A stretch of DNA of 10,459 nucleotides. Origin: Eubacterium sp. (GTDB lineage: Bacteria; Bacillota; Clostridia; Lachnospirales; Lachnospiraceae). The position numbers and the translations under genes were made by a program. The stretch lies in NCBI GenBank assembly GCA_024681495.1, contig JAILAS010000065.1, positions 1 to 10,459 on the forward strand, read 5' to 3'. Shown in pieces: positions 1 through 8,913 of the stretch (the first letter of the stretch is position 1; every line of letters starts with the position of its first letter). The notes under the pieces were generated by a model, which had not been told where the DNA came from, searched no databases, and worked only from the letters and a program-made list of their open reading frames with translations.

Positions 1-430
1 GTTTTATGTAACCCTCTTCGAAAGCCGTCTCGATGATGAACAGCTCGTTGTCGTGAGCGCAGACCGGCTCGCCGTGCTCGCCGTTAATGCACGCCTTCTC
101 ACACAGCGCCGGGCAGACCCTTCCCGTGAACTCCGGGAAGTTGTTGGTCTTCAGCAGGCGGTGAACCGCCGACTCGTACTGACCCAGGTAAAGGTCGTCA
201 TTATACTCGGGGATGAGGTTGTGCAGCGGGCAGCCGGTGAACATACCCGAGAGCTTCATGCCCGACTGGCACATGGGAACTCCGCAGTTCATGCACCTGG
301 CGGCCTGGTTGCGCCTGTCCTCGTCGTCGAGATAGGTGTGGAACTCACAGAAATTCTTCACGCGCTCGAGGGGCGCCACATCACCGTTTTCCATTCGTTT
401 ATATTCAAGAAATCCTGTACTCTTACCCAT
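1..430 (-). CDS. gltD: Glutamate synthase small subunit GltD, N-terminal 143 residues (cut by window edge)
   Basis: GltD is the NAD(P)H-oxidising beta subunit of glutamate synthase. It passes electrons through FAD and Fe-S clusters to the FMN of GltB. I translated the visible part by hand: 143 codons run open from ATG at 430 to the window edge. Cysteines at C46, C49, C54 and C67, followed by C-P-L-H-N, and a second group at C106, C110 and C114 (VCPALCEKAC) match the N-terminal Fe-S cluster region of GltD and related dehydrogenase subunits. The Rossmann FAD and NADPH domains would lie beyond the window. The start overlaps the end of gltB: the shared bases ATGGGTAA contain the gltD start and gltB stop. 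The ribosome site AAGGAGG lies inside the last gltB codons, 6 nt before the ATG, so translational coupling is likely. The identification is firm; whether the gene is intact cannot be judged here. Confidence 0.95.
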   Translation of the reverse strand, partial: MGKSTGFLEYKRMENGDVAPLERVKNFCEFHTYLDDEDRRNQAARCMNCGVPMCQSGMKLSGMFTGCPLHNLIPEYNDDLYLGQYESAVHRLLKTNNFPEFTGRVCPALCEKACINGEHGEPVCAHDNELFIIETAFEEGYIK

Positions 431-3400
431 TGGTAACCTCCTTAAATGCCTCCAACACTGCGTTCTCGTAGGAAATGCCCTGCTCCTCGAACTTGGAGAT
501 GGCTGTAAGCATCGCCTGGTAGTCCGAGGGAACCACCTTCTTGAAATCGGGCAGATTGTTCTCGAAATCGGCCAGAATCTCCTTCGCAAGGTGGGAATCC
601 GTATGGTTTACATAATCCTCCAGAATCTCCCGAAGCTCCGCAACGTCGTATTTCTCGGTTACTTCTTCAATGGTTACCATGTCCTTGTTGGTGCGCAGGT
701 ACAGCGTGTGCTCCCTGTCGAGCACGTATGCGATACCGCCGCTCATGCCGGCCGCGAAGTTCTTTCCGGTGGGTCCTAAGATGACGGCCCTTCCGCCGGT
801 CATGTACTCGAGACCATGATCGCCGCAGCCCTCGCATACAGCCACCGCACCGGAGTTTCTAACGCAGAATCTCTCGCCGGCCTGGCCGCAGATGTACGCC
901 TTTCCGGACGTCGCGCCGTAGAGCGCCACGTTACCTATGATGATGTTCTCCTCGGGAGCGAACACGCTCTTCGCGGGAGGTACCACCGTCAGCTTTCCGC
1001 CCGAGAGGCCCTTGCCGAAGCCGTCGTTGGCGTCGCCCTCGAGCCTAATGCTAAGGCCCCTGGGTATGAACGCGCCGAACGACTGTCCGCCGCCGCCATG
1101 AGCCTCGACCAGGAAGCTGTCCTCGGCCAGCGAGTCGCCGTACACCTTGTTTATCCTGCTGCCGAGTATGGTTCCAAAAGTCCTGTCGGTACTCGTCACA
1201 CTCGTGGTCACCTTCCTGCCGGACGGTGCAGCCTTTCCTGCAATCTCGTCCTTAAATGCAGGTATTAATTCTGACTCATCCTTGCTCTCCTCGAGCTTGA
1301 AGTCGTAGCGGTTCTTCTTGTCGAAGTTAAGCTTCTTCTTCGAATCCGCGCCCTGGAGGAGGTAGGTGAGGTCTGCCAGATAGGACCTGTCGGAGACCAT
1401 GTTCTCCTTGACCTTGAGGCAATCCACGCGGCCCACCATCTCGTCGATGGTCCTGAAGCCGAGCTTGGCCATGATCTCGCGGAGCTCCCTCGCGATAAAC
1501 AACATGAAGTTCATCACGTGCTCGGGCTTACCGCAGAATCTCTTTCGCAGATCCGCGTTCTGGGTAGCAATTCCGGCGGGGCAGGTATCTTTCGAGCAAA
1601 CCCTCATCATCATGCATCCCATGGCCACGAGGGGCGCAGTCGCGAAGCCGAACTCCTGTGCTCCCAGGAGCGCTGCCACTGCCACGTCCTTTCCGCTCAT
1701 GAGCTTTCCGTCAGTCTCGAGCACCACCTTCTCGCGAAGACCGTTCTCTATGAGGCTCCTGTGCGCCTCGCTCACGCCGAGCTCCCAGGGGAGACCCGCG
1801 TGGTGGATGGACGAGAAGGGTGCAGCACCCGTTCCGCCGTCATAACCGGACACCAATATGGTAGATGCGCCGGCTTTGGCCACGCCGCATGCGATGGTGC
1901 CGACTCCCGACTCGGAAACCAGCTTAACGGAGATATCCGCTCCGGTGTTAGCGTTCTTCAGGTCGAAGATGAGCTGCGCCAGATCCTCTATTGAATAGAT
2001 GTCGTGGTGAGGCGGCGGGGAGATAAGCGACACGCCGGGCGTCGAGAATCTCGTGGAGGCCACCCAGGGGTAAACCTTCTTGCCGGGGAGGTGTCCGCCC
2101 TCTCCGGGCTTGGCGCCCTGTGCCATCTTAATCTGTATCTCCTTGGCGCTGCCCAGGTATGCGGCCGTCACGCCGAAGCGTCCCGATGCCACCTGCTTAA
2201 CGGCGCTGTTTCTCTCAGTGCCGAATCTCTCGGCGGCCTCTCCGCCCTCGCCCGTGTTGGACTTCGCGCCCAGCGCGTTCATGGCCCTGGCCAGAGTGGT
2301 GTGTGCCTCATAGGAGAGCGAGCCGTAGCTCATCGCGCCCGTCTGGAAGCGCTTTACGATCTCCTCTTCCTTTTCGACCTCGTCGATGTCGATGGGCTTC
2401 TTCTTCGGGTTGAAGTCGATAAGTGCCCTGATGGTGTGAGGCCTGGAGGGATCGTCTATCATCGCCGTGTATTCCTTGAACTTCTCGTAGTCGCCGGAGC
2501 GCACCGCCTGCTGAAGCGTGATGATTGCCTCGGGGGAATACAGGTGATCCTCCTTGTTCTCGCCGCTTCGAAGCGCGTGGAATCCGGACGAGTCGAGGCT
2601 CTCATCGAGCCCGAGTCCGAGCGGGTCAAACGCGTTATCATGCCTGTAGGCGATGTCTTTTTCTATCTCCTCGAGCCCGATTCCGCCGACGCGGCTGACC
2701 GTGCCCATGAAGTAGTTGTCGGTGACCTCCTTCGAGAGTCCTACGGCCTCGAATATTCGGGCCGACTGATAGGACTGAAGCGTGGAGATACCCATCTTGG
2801 CGGCGATCTTTACAACGCCCGAAAGCAGCGCCTGATTGTAGTCGTCGATGGCGGTGTGGTAGTCCTTGTCGAGGATCCTCTTATCAATCAGGGCGGAGAT
2901 GCACTCCTGCGCCAGATACGGATTGACGGCGCGTGCGCCGAATCCGAGGAGCATGGCTGTCTGATGCACGTCGCGCACCTCGGCGGTCTCGATGATAAGG
3001 GAGACCGTGGTACGTTTCCTGGTCTGTACCAGGTGCTGCTCGACGGATGAAACCGCGAGGAGCGAGGGGATGGCCACGTGGTTCTCGTCCACACCCCTGT
3101 CGGAGAGGACGATAATATTGTTGCCCGCTGCGACGCTCCTGTCGACCAGGATGTTGAGCTGGTCGAGCGCGTGCTTGAGCGAGGTGTTCTTATAGTAGAG
3201 GATGGATATCGTCTGGGTGTGGAACCCGGGCTTGTCCAGCGACTTTATCTTAAGCAGATCCACGCCAGTGAGAATCGGGTTGTCGACCTCGAGCACGCGG
3301 CAGTTCTCGCCCTTCTGCGACAATATGTCTCCGTCGGAGCCGATGTAGACCGTGGTGTCGGTTACGATCTTCTCGCGAAGCGAGTCGATGGGCGGGTTCG

Positions 3401-4958
3401 TCACCTGGGCGAACAGCTGCTTGAAGTAGTGGAAGAGGCTCTGGTGACGGTCACTGAGCATGGCGATGGGCACGTCGTGTCCCATGGACATCGTGGGCTC
3501 GACACCGTTTAAGGCCATGGGGAGGATCAGGTCCTTCACGTCCTCGTAGGAGTATCCGAACGCCTTGTAGAGCTTGTTCCTTTCCTCGTCGGAACATACC
3601 TCGACCTTCTTGTTGGGGATTTCCAGATTCCTGAGGTGTACGAGGTTCCTGTCGATCCACTCGCCGTAGGGAAGCTCGGAGGTGAAGCGCTGCTTGCATT
3701 CCTCGTCGGAGATTACCCTTCCCTCCTCGGTGTCAACGAGCAGTATCTTTCCGGGCTTGAGCCTCGACTTCTTCAAGATGTGCTCGGGCTCAATGTCGAG
3801 CACGCCCACCTCGGATGCGAGGATAAGCCTGTTGTCATCGGTTATGTAGTAGCGCGAGGGGCGTAGTCCGTTTCGGTCTAAAGTGGCGCCGAAGACCTTG
3901 CCGTCCGTGAAGAGGATGGCGGCAGGTCCGTCCCAGGGCTCCATCATGGTGGCCCAGTAGTGATAGAAGTCCTTCCTCTCGCGGCTCATAAAGTCGTTGT
4001 GCTTCCAGGGCTCGGGGATGGTCATCATCATTGCCAGGGGGATGGGAATCCCGTTCATATAGAGGAACTCGAGCGTGTTGTCGAGGATGGCGGAGTCGGA
4101 TCCGGACTTGGAAACGACGGGGTAGATCTTGTCCTCATTGCCCTCGAATACGGTGGAATGAATGGTCTCCTCGCGGGCGAGCATACGGTCGATGTTACCC
4201 CTTATGGTGTTAATCTCGCCGTTGTGGGCAATCATCCTGTAGGGATGCGCCCTCTCCCACGACGGAGTGGTGTTTGTGGAGAAACGGGAATGGACGATGG
4301 CGATGGCTGCCTTGTAATCCTCGTCCTGCAGGTCGTCGTAGAAGGTACGGAGCTGACCTACCAGAAACATTCCCTTGTAGACTATGGTTTTAGACGAAAA
4401 CGAGCAGATGTAGGTGTCCTCCGAGCTCTGCTCGAACTCGCGGCGCACCAGGTAGAGGATCCTCTCGAACTCCACTCCCGCCTTTACATCCTTGGGTTTT
4501 CTGATAAAGCACTGCATGATGCACGGCATGCAATCCACGGCGACCTTGCCGAGGATGCCGGGGCGGGTGGGCACCTGCCTCCAGTTGCAGATCTCGAGGT
4601 CCTGCTTGGCGGCGATGACCTCCATCATGCGAATGGCGAAAGTTCTCTTCAGGTTGTCCTGGGGGAAGAAGAACATGCCGATGGCGTACTCGCCCTCTTT
4701 GCCCAGGTTAAGGTCATTGGCCTCCCCGTATTTCTTAAAGAAGTCGTGGGAGATCTGAGTCAGGATACCAACTCCGTCTCCGACCTTGCCGCTGGCGTCT
4801 TTGCCGGCACGATGCTCGAGCTTCTCGACGATCTTCAGAGCATCATCAATAACAGCATGGGAACAGGAGCCGTCAATATTGACGACGGCTCCTATTCCAC
4901 ATGCATCCTTTTCCTTCAAAAGATTCTCATAATCATAGCACTTCATTGTACTTTCCAT
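423..4958 (-). CDS. gltB: Glutamate synthase large subunit GltB
   Basis: GltB is the cytoplasmic alpha subunit of glutamate synthase (GOGAT). It hydrolyses glutamine and channels the ammonia to 2-oxoglutarate, giving two glutamates. At 1511 residues it has the usual full length. Domains in order: a class II glutamine amidotransferase with nucleophile C20 in DACGIG (about 20-430); a central linking domain (about 470-770); an FMN-binding TIM barrel (about 830-1200) with GAMSYGSLS at 874-882; and the C-terminal GXGXG beta-helix (about 1250-1450), which includes HGGGG from H1287. The 3Fe-4S ligands C1115, C1121 and C1126 (C-x5-C-x4-C) are all present. The 19 residues before C20 are expected to be removed as a propeptide, as in other GltB proteins. 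The start at 4958 follows GAGG eight or nine bases upstream, placed inside the last codons of glnN; an in-frame ATG four codons later is a possible alternative. Only 6 nt separate it from glnN. No key residue appears missing. Confidence 0.98.
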   Translation of the reverse strand: MESTMKCYDYENLLKEKDACGIGAVVNIDGSCSHAVIDDALKIVEKLEHRAGKDASGKVGDGVGILTQISHDFFKKYGEANDLNLGKEGEYAIGMFFFPQDNLKRTFAIRMMEVIAAKQDLEICNWRQVPTRPGILGKVAVDCMPCIMQCFIRKPKDVKAGVEFERILYLVRREFEQSSEDTYICSFSSKTIVYKGMFLVGQLRTFYDDLQDEDYKAAIAIVHSRFSTNTTPSWERAHPYRMIAHNGEINTIRGNIDRMLAREETIHSTVFEGNEDKIYPVVSKSGSDSAILDNTLEFLYMNGIPIPLAMMMTIPEPWKHNDFMSRERKDFYHYWATMMEPWDGPAAILFTDGKVFGATLDRNGLRPSRYYITDDNRLILASEVGVLDIEPEHILKKSRLKPGKILLVDTEEGRVISDEECKQRFTSELPYGEWIDRNLVHLRNLEIPNKKVEVCSDEERNKLYKAFGYSYEDVKDLILPMALNGVEPTMSMGHDVPIAMLSDRHQSLFHYFKQLFAQVTNPPIDSLREKIVTDTTVYIGSDGDILSQKGENCRVLEVDNPILTGVDLLKIKSLDKPGFHTQTISILYYKNTSLKHALDQLNILVDRSVAAGNNIIVLSDRGVDENHVAIPSLLAVSSVEQHLVQTRKRTTVSLIIETAEVRDVHQTAMLLGFGARAVNPYLAQECISALIDKRILDKDYHTAIDDYNQALLSGVVKIAAKMGISTLQSYQSARIFEAVGLSKEVTDNYFMGTVSRVGGIGLEEIEKDIAYRHDNAFDPLGLGLDESLDSSGFHALRSGENKEDHLYSPEAIITLQQAVRSGDYEKFKEYTAMIDDPSRPHTIRALIDFNPKKKPIDIDEVEKEEEIVKRFQTGAMSYGSLSYEAHTTLARAMNALGAKSNTGEGGEAAERFGTERNSAVKQVASGRFGVTAAYLGSAKEIQIKMAQGAKPGEGGHLPGKKVYPWVASTRFSTPGVSLISPPPHHDIYSIEDLAQLIFDLKNANTGADISVKLVSESGVGTIACGVAKAGASTILVSGYDGGTGAAPFSSIHHAGLPWELGVSEAHRSLIENGLREKVVLETDGKLMSGKDVAVAALLGAQEFGFATAPLVAMGCMMMRVCSKDTCPAGIATQNADLRKRFCGKPEHVMNFMLFIARELREIMAKLGFRTIDEMVGRVDCLKVKENMVSDRSYLADLTYLLQGADSKKKLNFDKKNRYDFKLEESKDESELIPAFKDEIAGKAAPSGRKVTTSVTSTDRTFGTILGSRINKVYGDSLAEDSFLVEAHGGGGQSFGAFIPRGLSIRLEGDANDGFGKGLSGGKLTVVPPAKSVFAPEENIIIGNVALYGATSGKAYICGQAGERFCVRNSGAVAVCEGCGDHGLEYMTGGRAVILGPTGKNFAAGMSGGIAYVLDREHTLYLRTNKDMVTIEEVTEKYDVAELREILEDYVNHTDSHLAKEILADFENNLPDFKKVVPSDYQAMLTAISKFEEQGISYENAVLEAFKEVTNG
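435..443 (-). promoter_or_regulatory. Ribosome binding site of gltD inside the gltB 3' end
   Basis: AAGGAGGTT on the minus strand encodes the final Lys-Glu-Val of GltB and sits just before the gltD ATG. This decides the gltD start and points to coupled translation of the two subunits, which are needed in equal amounts. Confidence 0.85.
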
Positions 4959-4964
4959 ATCTAT

Positions 4965-7031
4965 TTACCTCAATGAAAACAATAACTGTCCGTAAGTCGG
5001 ATAGGGGAGATACTGGTCCGGGATAAGGCTCTCTGCCTCATCGGCGTACTTCCTCACCTCATCCATATCCTTGAGTACCACGGCCTCGTAAACCTCGGCC
5101 TGCTTCTGTACGTCCGTCTCTTCCTCTGCCTTCTCGGTGTCGGCCTTGAGCTTCTTCAGGGTCTCCCTGATTCCCTTCGCCGCATCCTCGAGGCTCGCGA
5201 TGAGCTCGTCGTCGATGCCCACGCACTTGAGGTCCTTAAGATAGGAAACAAGTCCGTACATGAAATCCTTCTTAACCATCTCCTGCAGCGTCAGTGACTC
5301 GATGTGGATGGTCTTGGAATAGTTCTCCAGGAAAATCTCGTATCTGGAGAAGATCTCTTCCTTGGTAAGCACTCCGTGCTTGGTGAAAAGATCGATGCTC
5401 TTGTCGCTGATAAATGCGGGCATCGCATCGGGGAGCGACTTCAAGTTATGTAAACCACGCTTCTCTGCCTCGGCAACCCACTCGTCGGAGTATCCGTTTC
5501 CGTTGAAGAGGATTCTCTTATGCCTGGTGAGCATGTCCTTGAGCATTCCGCTGATGGTGGTCTCCATCTGGTCTGCGGGGACGTCCTTCAAAACGTCGTA
5601 AATCTCGTCAAGGGCCTCAGCTACCGCGGTGTTGAGTACAATGTTTGCGTTCGCTACGGACACGGCCGAACCCGGCATACGGAACTCGAACTTATTGCCC
5701 GTGAATGCGAAGGGCGACGTACGGTTTCTGTCCGTCGTATCCTTGGTGATGTTGGCGAGGACCTTGGCTCCGCCCATCTCCTGCTTCTCCTTCTTCACGA
5801 ACACGGTGCCGCCGGCGATGGAATCGAGAACGTCCGCGAGCTCGTCACCTACGAAGATGGAGATGATTGCGGGGGGCGCCTCATTGCCACCCAGACGGTG
5901 GTCATTACCGGGGCTGGCAACGGACTGACGGAGAATGTCGGCGTACTCGTCCACGGCCGTTATAACCGCGATGAGGAATACCAGGAACTTGGTGTTCTCG
6001 TCCGGATTCTTGCCGGGGTTAAGGAGGTTCTCCCCGGTGTCGGTCGAAATCGACCAATTGTTGTGCTTACCGGAACCGTTGATTCCCTCGAAGGGTTTCT
6101 CGTGGAGGAGACAAGAGAGCCCGTGGCGATCGGCCACCTTCTTCATGACCTCCATTGTCAGCTGGTTATGATCTACTGCGATGTTTGAGTTTTCGAATAC
6201 GGGGGCCAGCTCGTGCTGAGCGGGTGCCACCTCGTTGTGCTTGGTCTTGGCGGGTACTCCGAGCTTCCACAGCTCCTCGTCGAGGTCGTGCATGAAGGCG
6301 GAAACCTTGGGCTTAAGCACTCCAAAGTAGTGATCCTCCATCTCCTGTCCCTTGGGTGCGGACGCTCCCATGAGCGTTCTTCCGCAGAAGAGGAGGTCCT
6401 TCCTCTTGAGGTACTTGGCCTTGTCCACCAGGAAGTACTCCTGCTCGGAACCGACCGTGGTGTTTACGTGCTTTACTTTGGTGTCTCCGAGGAGGTGAAG
6501 TACCCTGACCGCCGAATTGTTCAGCGCCTCCATGGAGCGAAGGAGCGGTGTCTTCTTATCCAGAGCCTCTCCTCCGTATGAGATGAATGCGGTAGGAATG
6601 TAGAGCGTTCCATCCTTAATAAAACAGGGTGACGAGGGATCCCATGCGGTGTAGCCGCGCGCCTCGAAGGTAGCGCGAAGTCCGCCGGAGGGGAAGGACG
6701 ATGCGTCGGGCTCGCCCTTCACCAGCTCCTTGCCCGAGAACTCCATGAGAACGCTGCCGTCCGCCTCCTGCGAGAGGAAGCTGTCGTGCTTCTCGGCCGT
6801 GAGGCCCGTCATGGGCTGGAACCAATGGGTGAAGTGGGTGGCTCCGTTCTCCAGAGCCCATTCCTTCATAGAGGTGGCGACCGTATTGGCCACATCCAAC
6901 TCCAACTGCGTACCGTTCAGAATGGTCTCGTGAACGGCTTTATAGATTTCCTTGGGAAGTCTTTCCCTCATGATAGTGTCATTAAATACACAGCTGGCAT
7001 ATACATCCATAGGTGTCTGATTCTGAGTCAT
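4965..7031 (-). CDS. glnN: Type III glutamine synthetase GlnN
   Basis: This enzyme forms glutamine from glutamate, ammonia and ATP in the cytoplasm. At 688 residues it is far longer than type I (about 440-470) or type II enzymes and fits type III (about 700). Recognisable blocks are GSEQEYF with the metal-site pair E196/E198, the NGSGKHNNWS block with H323 (counterpart of the NGSG-x-H motif of type I enzymes), the type III signature SPGNDHRLGGNEAPPA, and FEFRMPGS with R451 in the substrate and phosphate region. The C-terminal part has a charged helical stretch (about 610-670) ending with DQYLPYPTYGQLLF, typical of the family. The start is supported by AGGAGGA seven bases upstream. It lies 82 nt after the amt fusion with no obvious terminator between them, and 6 nt before gltB, so it is the middle enzyme of one transport-to-glutamate operon. 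The type I adenylylation motif is neither expected nor evident here. Confidence 0.97.
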   Translation of the reverse strand: MTQNQTPMDVYASCVFNDTIMRERLPKEIYKAVHETILNGTQLELDVANTVATSMKEWALENGATHFTHWFQPMTGLTAEKHDSFLSQEADGSVLMEFSGKELVKGEPDASSFPSGGLRATFEARGYTAWDPSSPCFIKDGTLYIPTAFISYGGEALDKKTPLLRSMEALNNSAVRVLHLLGDTKVKHVNTTVGSEQEYFLVDKAKYLKRKDLLFCGRTLMGASAPKGQEMEDHYFGVLKPKVSAFMHDLDEELWKLGVPAKTKHNEVAPAQHELAPVFENSNIAVDHNQLTMEVMKKVADRHGLSCLLHEKPFEGINGSGKHNNWSISTDTGENLLNPGKNPDENTKFLVFLIAVITAVDEYADILRQSVASPGNDHRLGGNEAPPAIISIFVGDELADVLDSIAGGTVFVKKEKQEMGGAKVLANITKDTTDRNRTSPFAFTGNKFEFRMPGSAVSVANANIVLNTAVAEALDEIYDVLKDVPADQMETTISGMLKDMLTRHKRILFNGNGYSDEWVAEAEKRGLHNLKSLPDAMPAFISDKSIDLFTKHGVLTKEEIFSRYEIFLENYSKTIHIESLTLQEMVKKDFMYGLVSYLKDLKCVGIDDELIASLEDAAKGIRETLKKLKADTEKAEEETDVQKQAEVYEAVVLKDMDEVRKYADEAESLIPDQYLPYPTYGQLLFSLR

Positions 7032-7038
7032 GTTTGTT

Positions 7039-7045
7039 TCCTCCT
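7039..7045 (-). promoter_or_regulatory. Ribosome binding site of glnN
   Basis: On the minus strand AGGAGGA lies seven bases before the ATG at 7031. The rest of the 82-nt gap between amt and glnN shows no stem followed by a U-run, so read-through from amt is likely. Confidence 0.85.
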
Positions 7046-7113
7046 ATTAATACGTTAATTTGGAATTCTTCTAAAACACTCAGCCAGTTAAATCGCCCAA
7101 CCCGTTTTGACGA

Positions 7114-8889
7114 TTACTCGACGTCCTGAAGCGCTGCGTAGTCCTCTTCGCCCGTACGAATCTTGACTACCTTGCCTACGTCGTAAACGAAGATCTTACC
7201 GTCTCCGATATGTCCTGTATAGAGAGCCTTCTTGGCCTCTTCGATTACGGACTCGACCGAAATCTTGCTGACTACGATCTCAACCTTGATCTTGGGTAGC
7301 AATGTGGCATCGACCTCGACTCCTCGGTATTTGTCGCCGCTGCCCTTCTGGATACCGCAGCCCATTACCTGGGTGACGGTCATTCCGGTAACTCCGAGCT
7401 TGTTCATCGCCTTCTTAAGGAGGTCATATCGCGTCAGCTTGGCGATGATAACAATCTTATGCATTCCTGTGGAGAACGCGGGAGCGCTGTCGGCTCTTTC
7501 GACCTTAACCGCTGCGTCTCTAAGTGTCTGCGAAGCCGCGTCGTAGTCCTCTACGCCCAGGTCGGTATTTTCGTTCGCCTCGACGATGTTTCCGGTAACG
7601 TCCATGATGGCGAAGCCGGCGTATGCGCTGGTGAGTCCGTGCTCACTCTCGTCGAGACCGTTGATCTCATCCTCCTCGGAAGCCCTGAGCCCCAGGGTAG
7701 CCTTGATGGCGAAGAAGGTAATCGTAATAGTAACTGCAGTCCATGCCGCAGTGGCAATCATTCCGATAAACTGAATTCCCAGAAGCTCGAAGCCGCCGCC
7801 GTAGAAGAGGCCGAGGAGCTTATCTCCCGCCGCGTTGGCGAGTGCATAACCGGGAACCGTATCTGTGGAGAACAGCCCAACCGCAAGAGTTCCCCAGACA
7901 CCGTTTATCATGTGGACAGCCACAGCTCCTACCGGATCGTCGATCCGAAGTACGTTGTCCAGTAACCATACCCCGAATACGACCAGAACACCGGCCACGG
8001 CGCCGATCACGATGGCGCCAAATGCATCTACTGTATCGCAAGGAGCTGTGATAGCCACAAGTCCTGCCAGGGAAGCATTCAAACACATGGACACGTCCGG
8101 CTTACCAAACTTAAGCCAGGTAAAAATCATACACACAACAGTAGCCACGGCCGGTGCGATGGTAGTGGTAACGAAGATCGTGCCGAGCTGTTCTACGCTC
8201 GTTGCTGCGGCTCCGTTGAAACCGTACCAGCCTAACCAAAGGATAAAAACTCCAAGTGTGCCCATGGGGATGTTATGTCCCGGAAAGGCGTTAACCTTTG
8301 TAATTTTCCCATCCTTGTCCTTTACGAACTTTCCGATTCTGGGTCCTAAGATGGCCGCTCCGATGAGTGCGGCGATTCCACCGACCATGTGAATGCAGTT
8401 CGAACCGGCGAAATCGTGGAAGCCCATCTGTGCGAGCCAGCCACCGCCCCAGGTCCAATGTGCCTCGATGGGATATATGATTGCGGAGATTACTGCCGAG
8501 TATACGCAATAGGATAAGAACTTAGTCCTCTCTGCCATTGCACCCGATACAATCGTCGCCGTGGTGGCGCAGAATACCAGGTTAAAAACGAATCCCGACC
8601 AGTCAAATTCACCGTAGTTCGTGAAGATGTTGAAGTTCGGTGCTCCGAGTAAACCTCCTAATATGTTTTCTCCAAGTAATAAACCAAAACCTATAAGGAT
8701 AAATGTCACAGTACCTATGCAAAAATCCATGAGGTTTTTCATGATGATGTTTCCGGCGTTCTTAGCTCGGGAGAATCCACACTCAACCATTGCGAATCCG
8801 GCCTGCATCCAGAACACCAGCGCAGCGCCGATAAGGAACCACACACCAAATACTTTTTCGTCCACTAATGCCATAACTGTTTCAGTCAT
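7114..8889 (-). CDS. amt: Ammonium transporter (Amt) with fused C-terminal PII (GlnB/GlnK) domain
   Basis: This is a membrane ammonium channel carrying its own regulator. Residues about 14-405 are an Amt/Rh core with many hydrophobic helices (eleven expected). Pore residues are recognisable: the twin histidines H167 (SNCIHMVGG) and H326 (AVHMINGVWG), the NAGNIIMKN signature near the N terminus, WTWGGGW, and GWYGFNGAAA. The normal Amt cytoplasmic tail (GLDESEHGLTSAYAGF) is kept, followed by an acidic linker of roughly 50 residues. Residues 476-591 align without gaps to PII proteins, including MTVTQVMG, YRGVE-x5-LPKIKVEIVV and GDGKIFV...KIRTGEED. In E. coli numbering the uridylylated Tyr51 is Val (V526), while Tyr46 and Arg47 of the T-loop are kept (Y521, R522). 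The start at 8889 has AAAGGAGGA five bases upstream. It is the first gene of the operon and diverges from lysR. In known systems a separate PII trimer plugs the Amt trimer; tethering such a module here is an inference from the fusion. Confidence 0.96.
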   Translation of the reverse strand: MTETVMALVDEKVFGVWFLIGAALVFWMQAGFAMVECGFSRAKNAGNIIMKNLMDFCIGTVTFILIGFGLLLGENILGGLLGAPNFNIFTNYGEFDWSGFVFNLVFCATTATIVSGAMAERTKFLSYCVYSAVISAIIYPIEAHWTWGGGWLAQMGFHDFAGSNCIHMVGGIAALIGAAILGPRIGKFVKDKDGKITKVNAFPGHNIPMGTLGVFILWLGWYGFNGAAATSVEQLGTIFVTTTIAPAVATVVCMIFTWLKFGKPDVSMCLNASLAGLVAITAPCDTVDAFGAIVIGAVAGVLVVFGVWLLDNVLRIDDPVGAVAVHMINGVWGTLAVGLFSTDTVPGYALANAAGDKLLGLFYGGGFELLGIQFIGMIATAAWTAVTITITFFAIKATLGLRASEEDEINGLDESEHGLTSAYAGFAIMDVTGNIVEANENTDLGVEDYDAASQTLRDAAVKVERADSAPAFSTGMHKIVIIAKLTRYDLLKKAMNKLGVTGMTVTQVMGCGIQKGSGDKYRGVEVDATLLPKIKVEIVVSKISVESVIEEAKKALYTGHIGDGKIFVYDVGKVVKIRTGEEDYAALQDVE

Positions 8890-8894
8890 AAAAA

Positions 8895-8903
8895 TCCTCC
8901 TTT
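8895..8903 (-). promoter_or_regulatory. Ribosome binding site of the amt fusion
   Basis: On the minus strand AAAGGAGGA lies five bases before the ATG at 8889 and fixes the start of the transporter. Confidence 0.85.
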
Positions 8904-8913
8904 CGATCGGAAG

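Noticed and set aside
2004..4976. Long plus-strand open frames opposite gltB (for example 2004-3050 and 3960-4976)
   Set aside because: They lie antisense to a complete, highly conserved GltB and show no family motifs or ribosome sites. They are by-products of the codon bias of gltB.
7032..7113. Internal promoter or terminator between amt and glnN
   Set aside because: A TATTAA-like box exists but would place the start of transcription at the ribosome site. No stem-loop with a U-run was seen.
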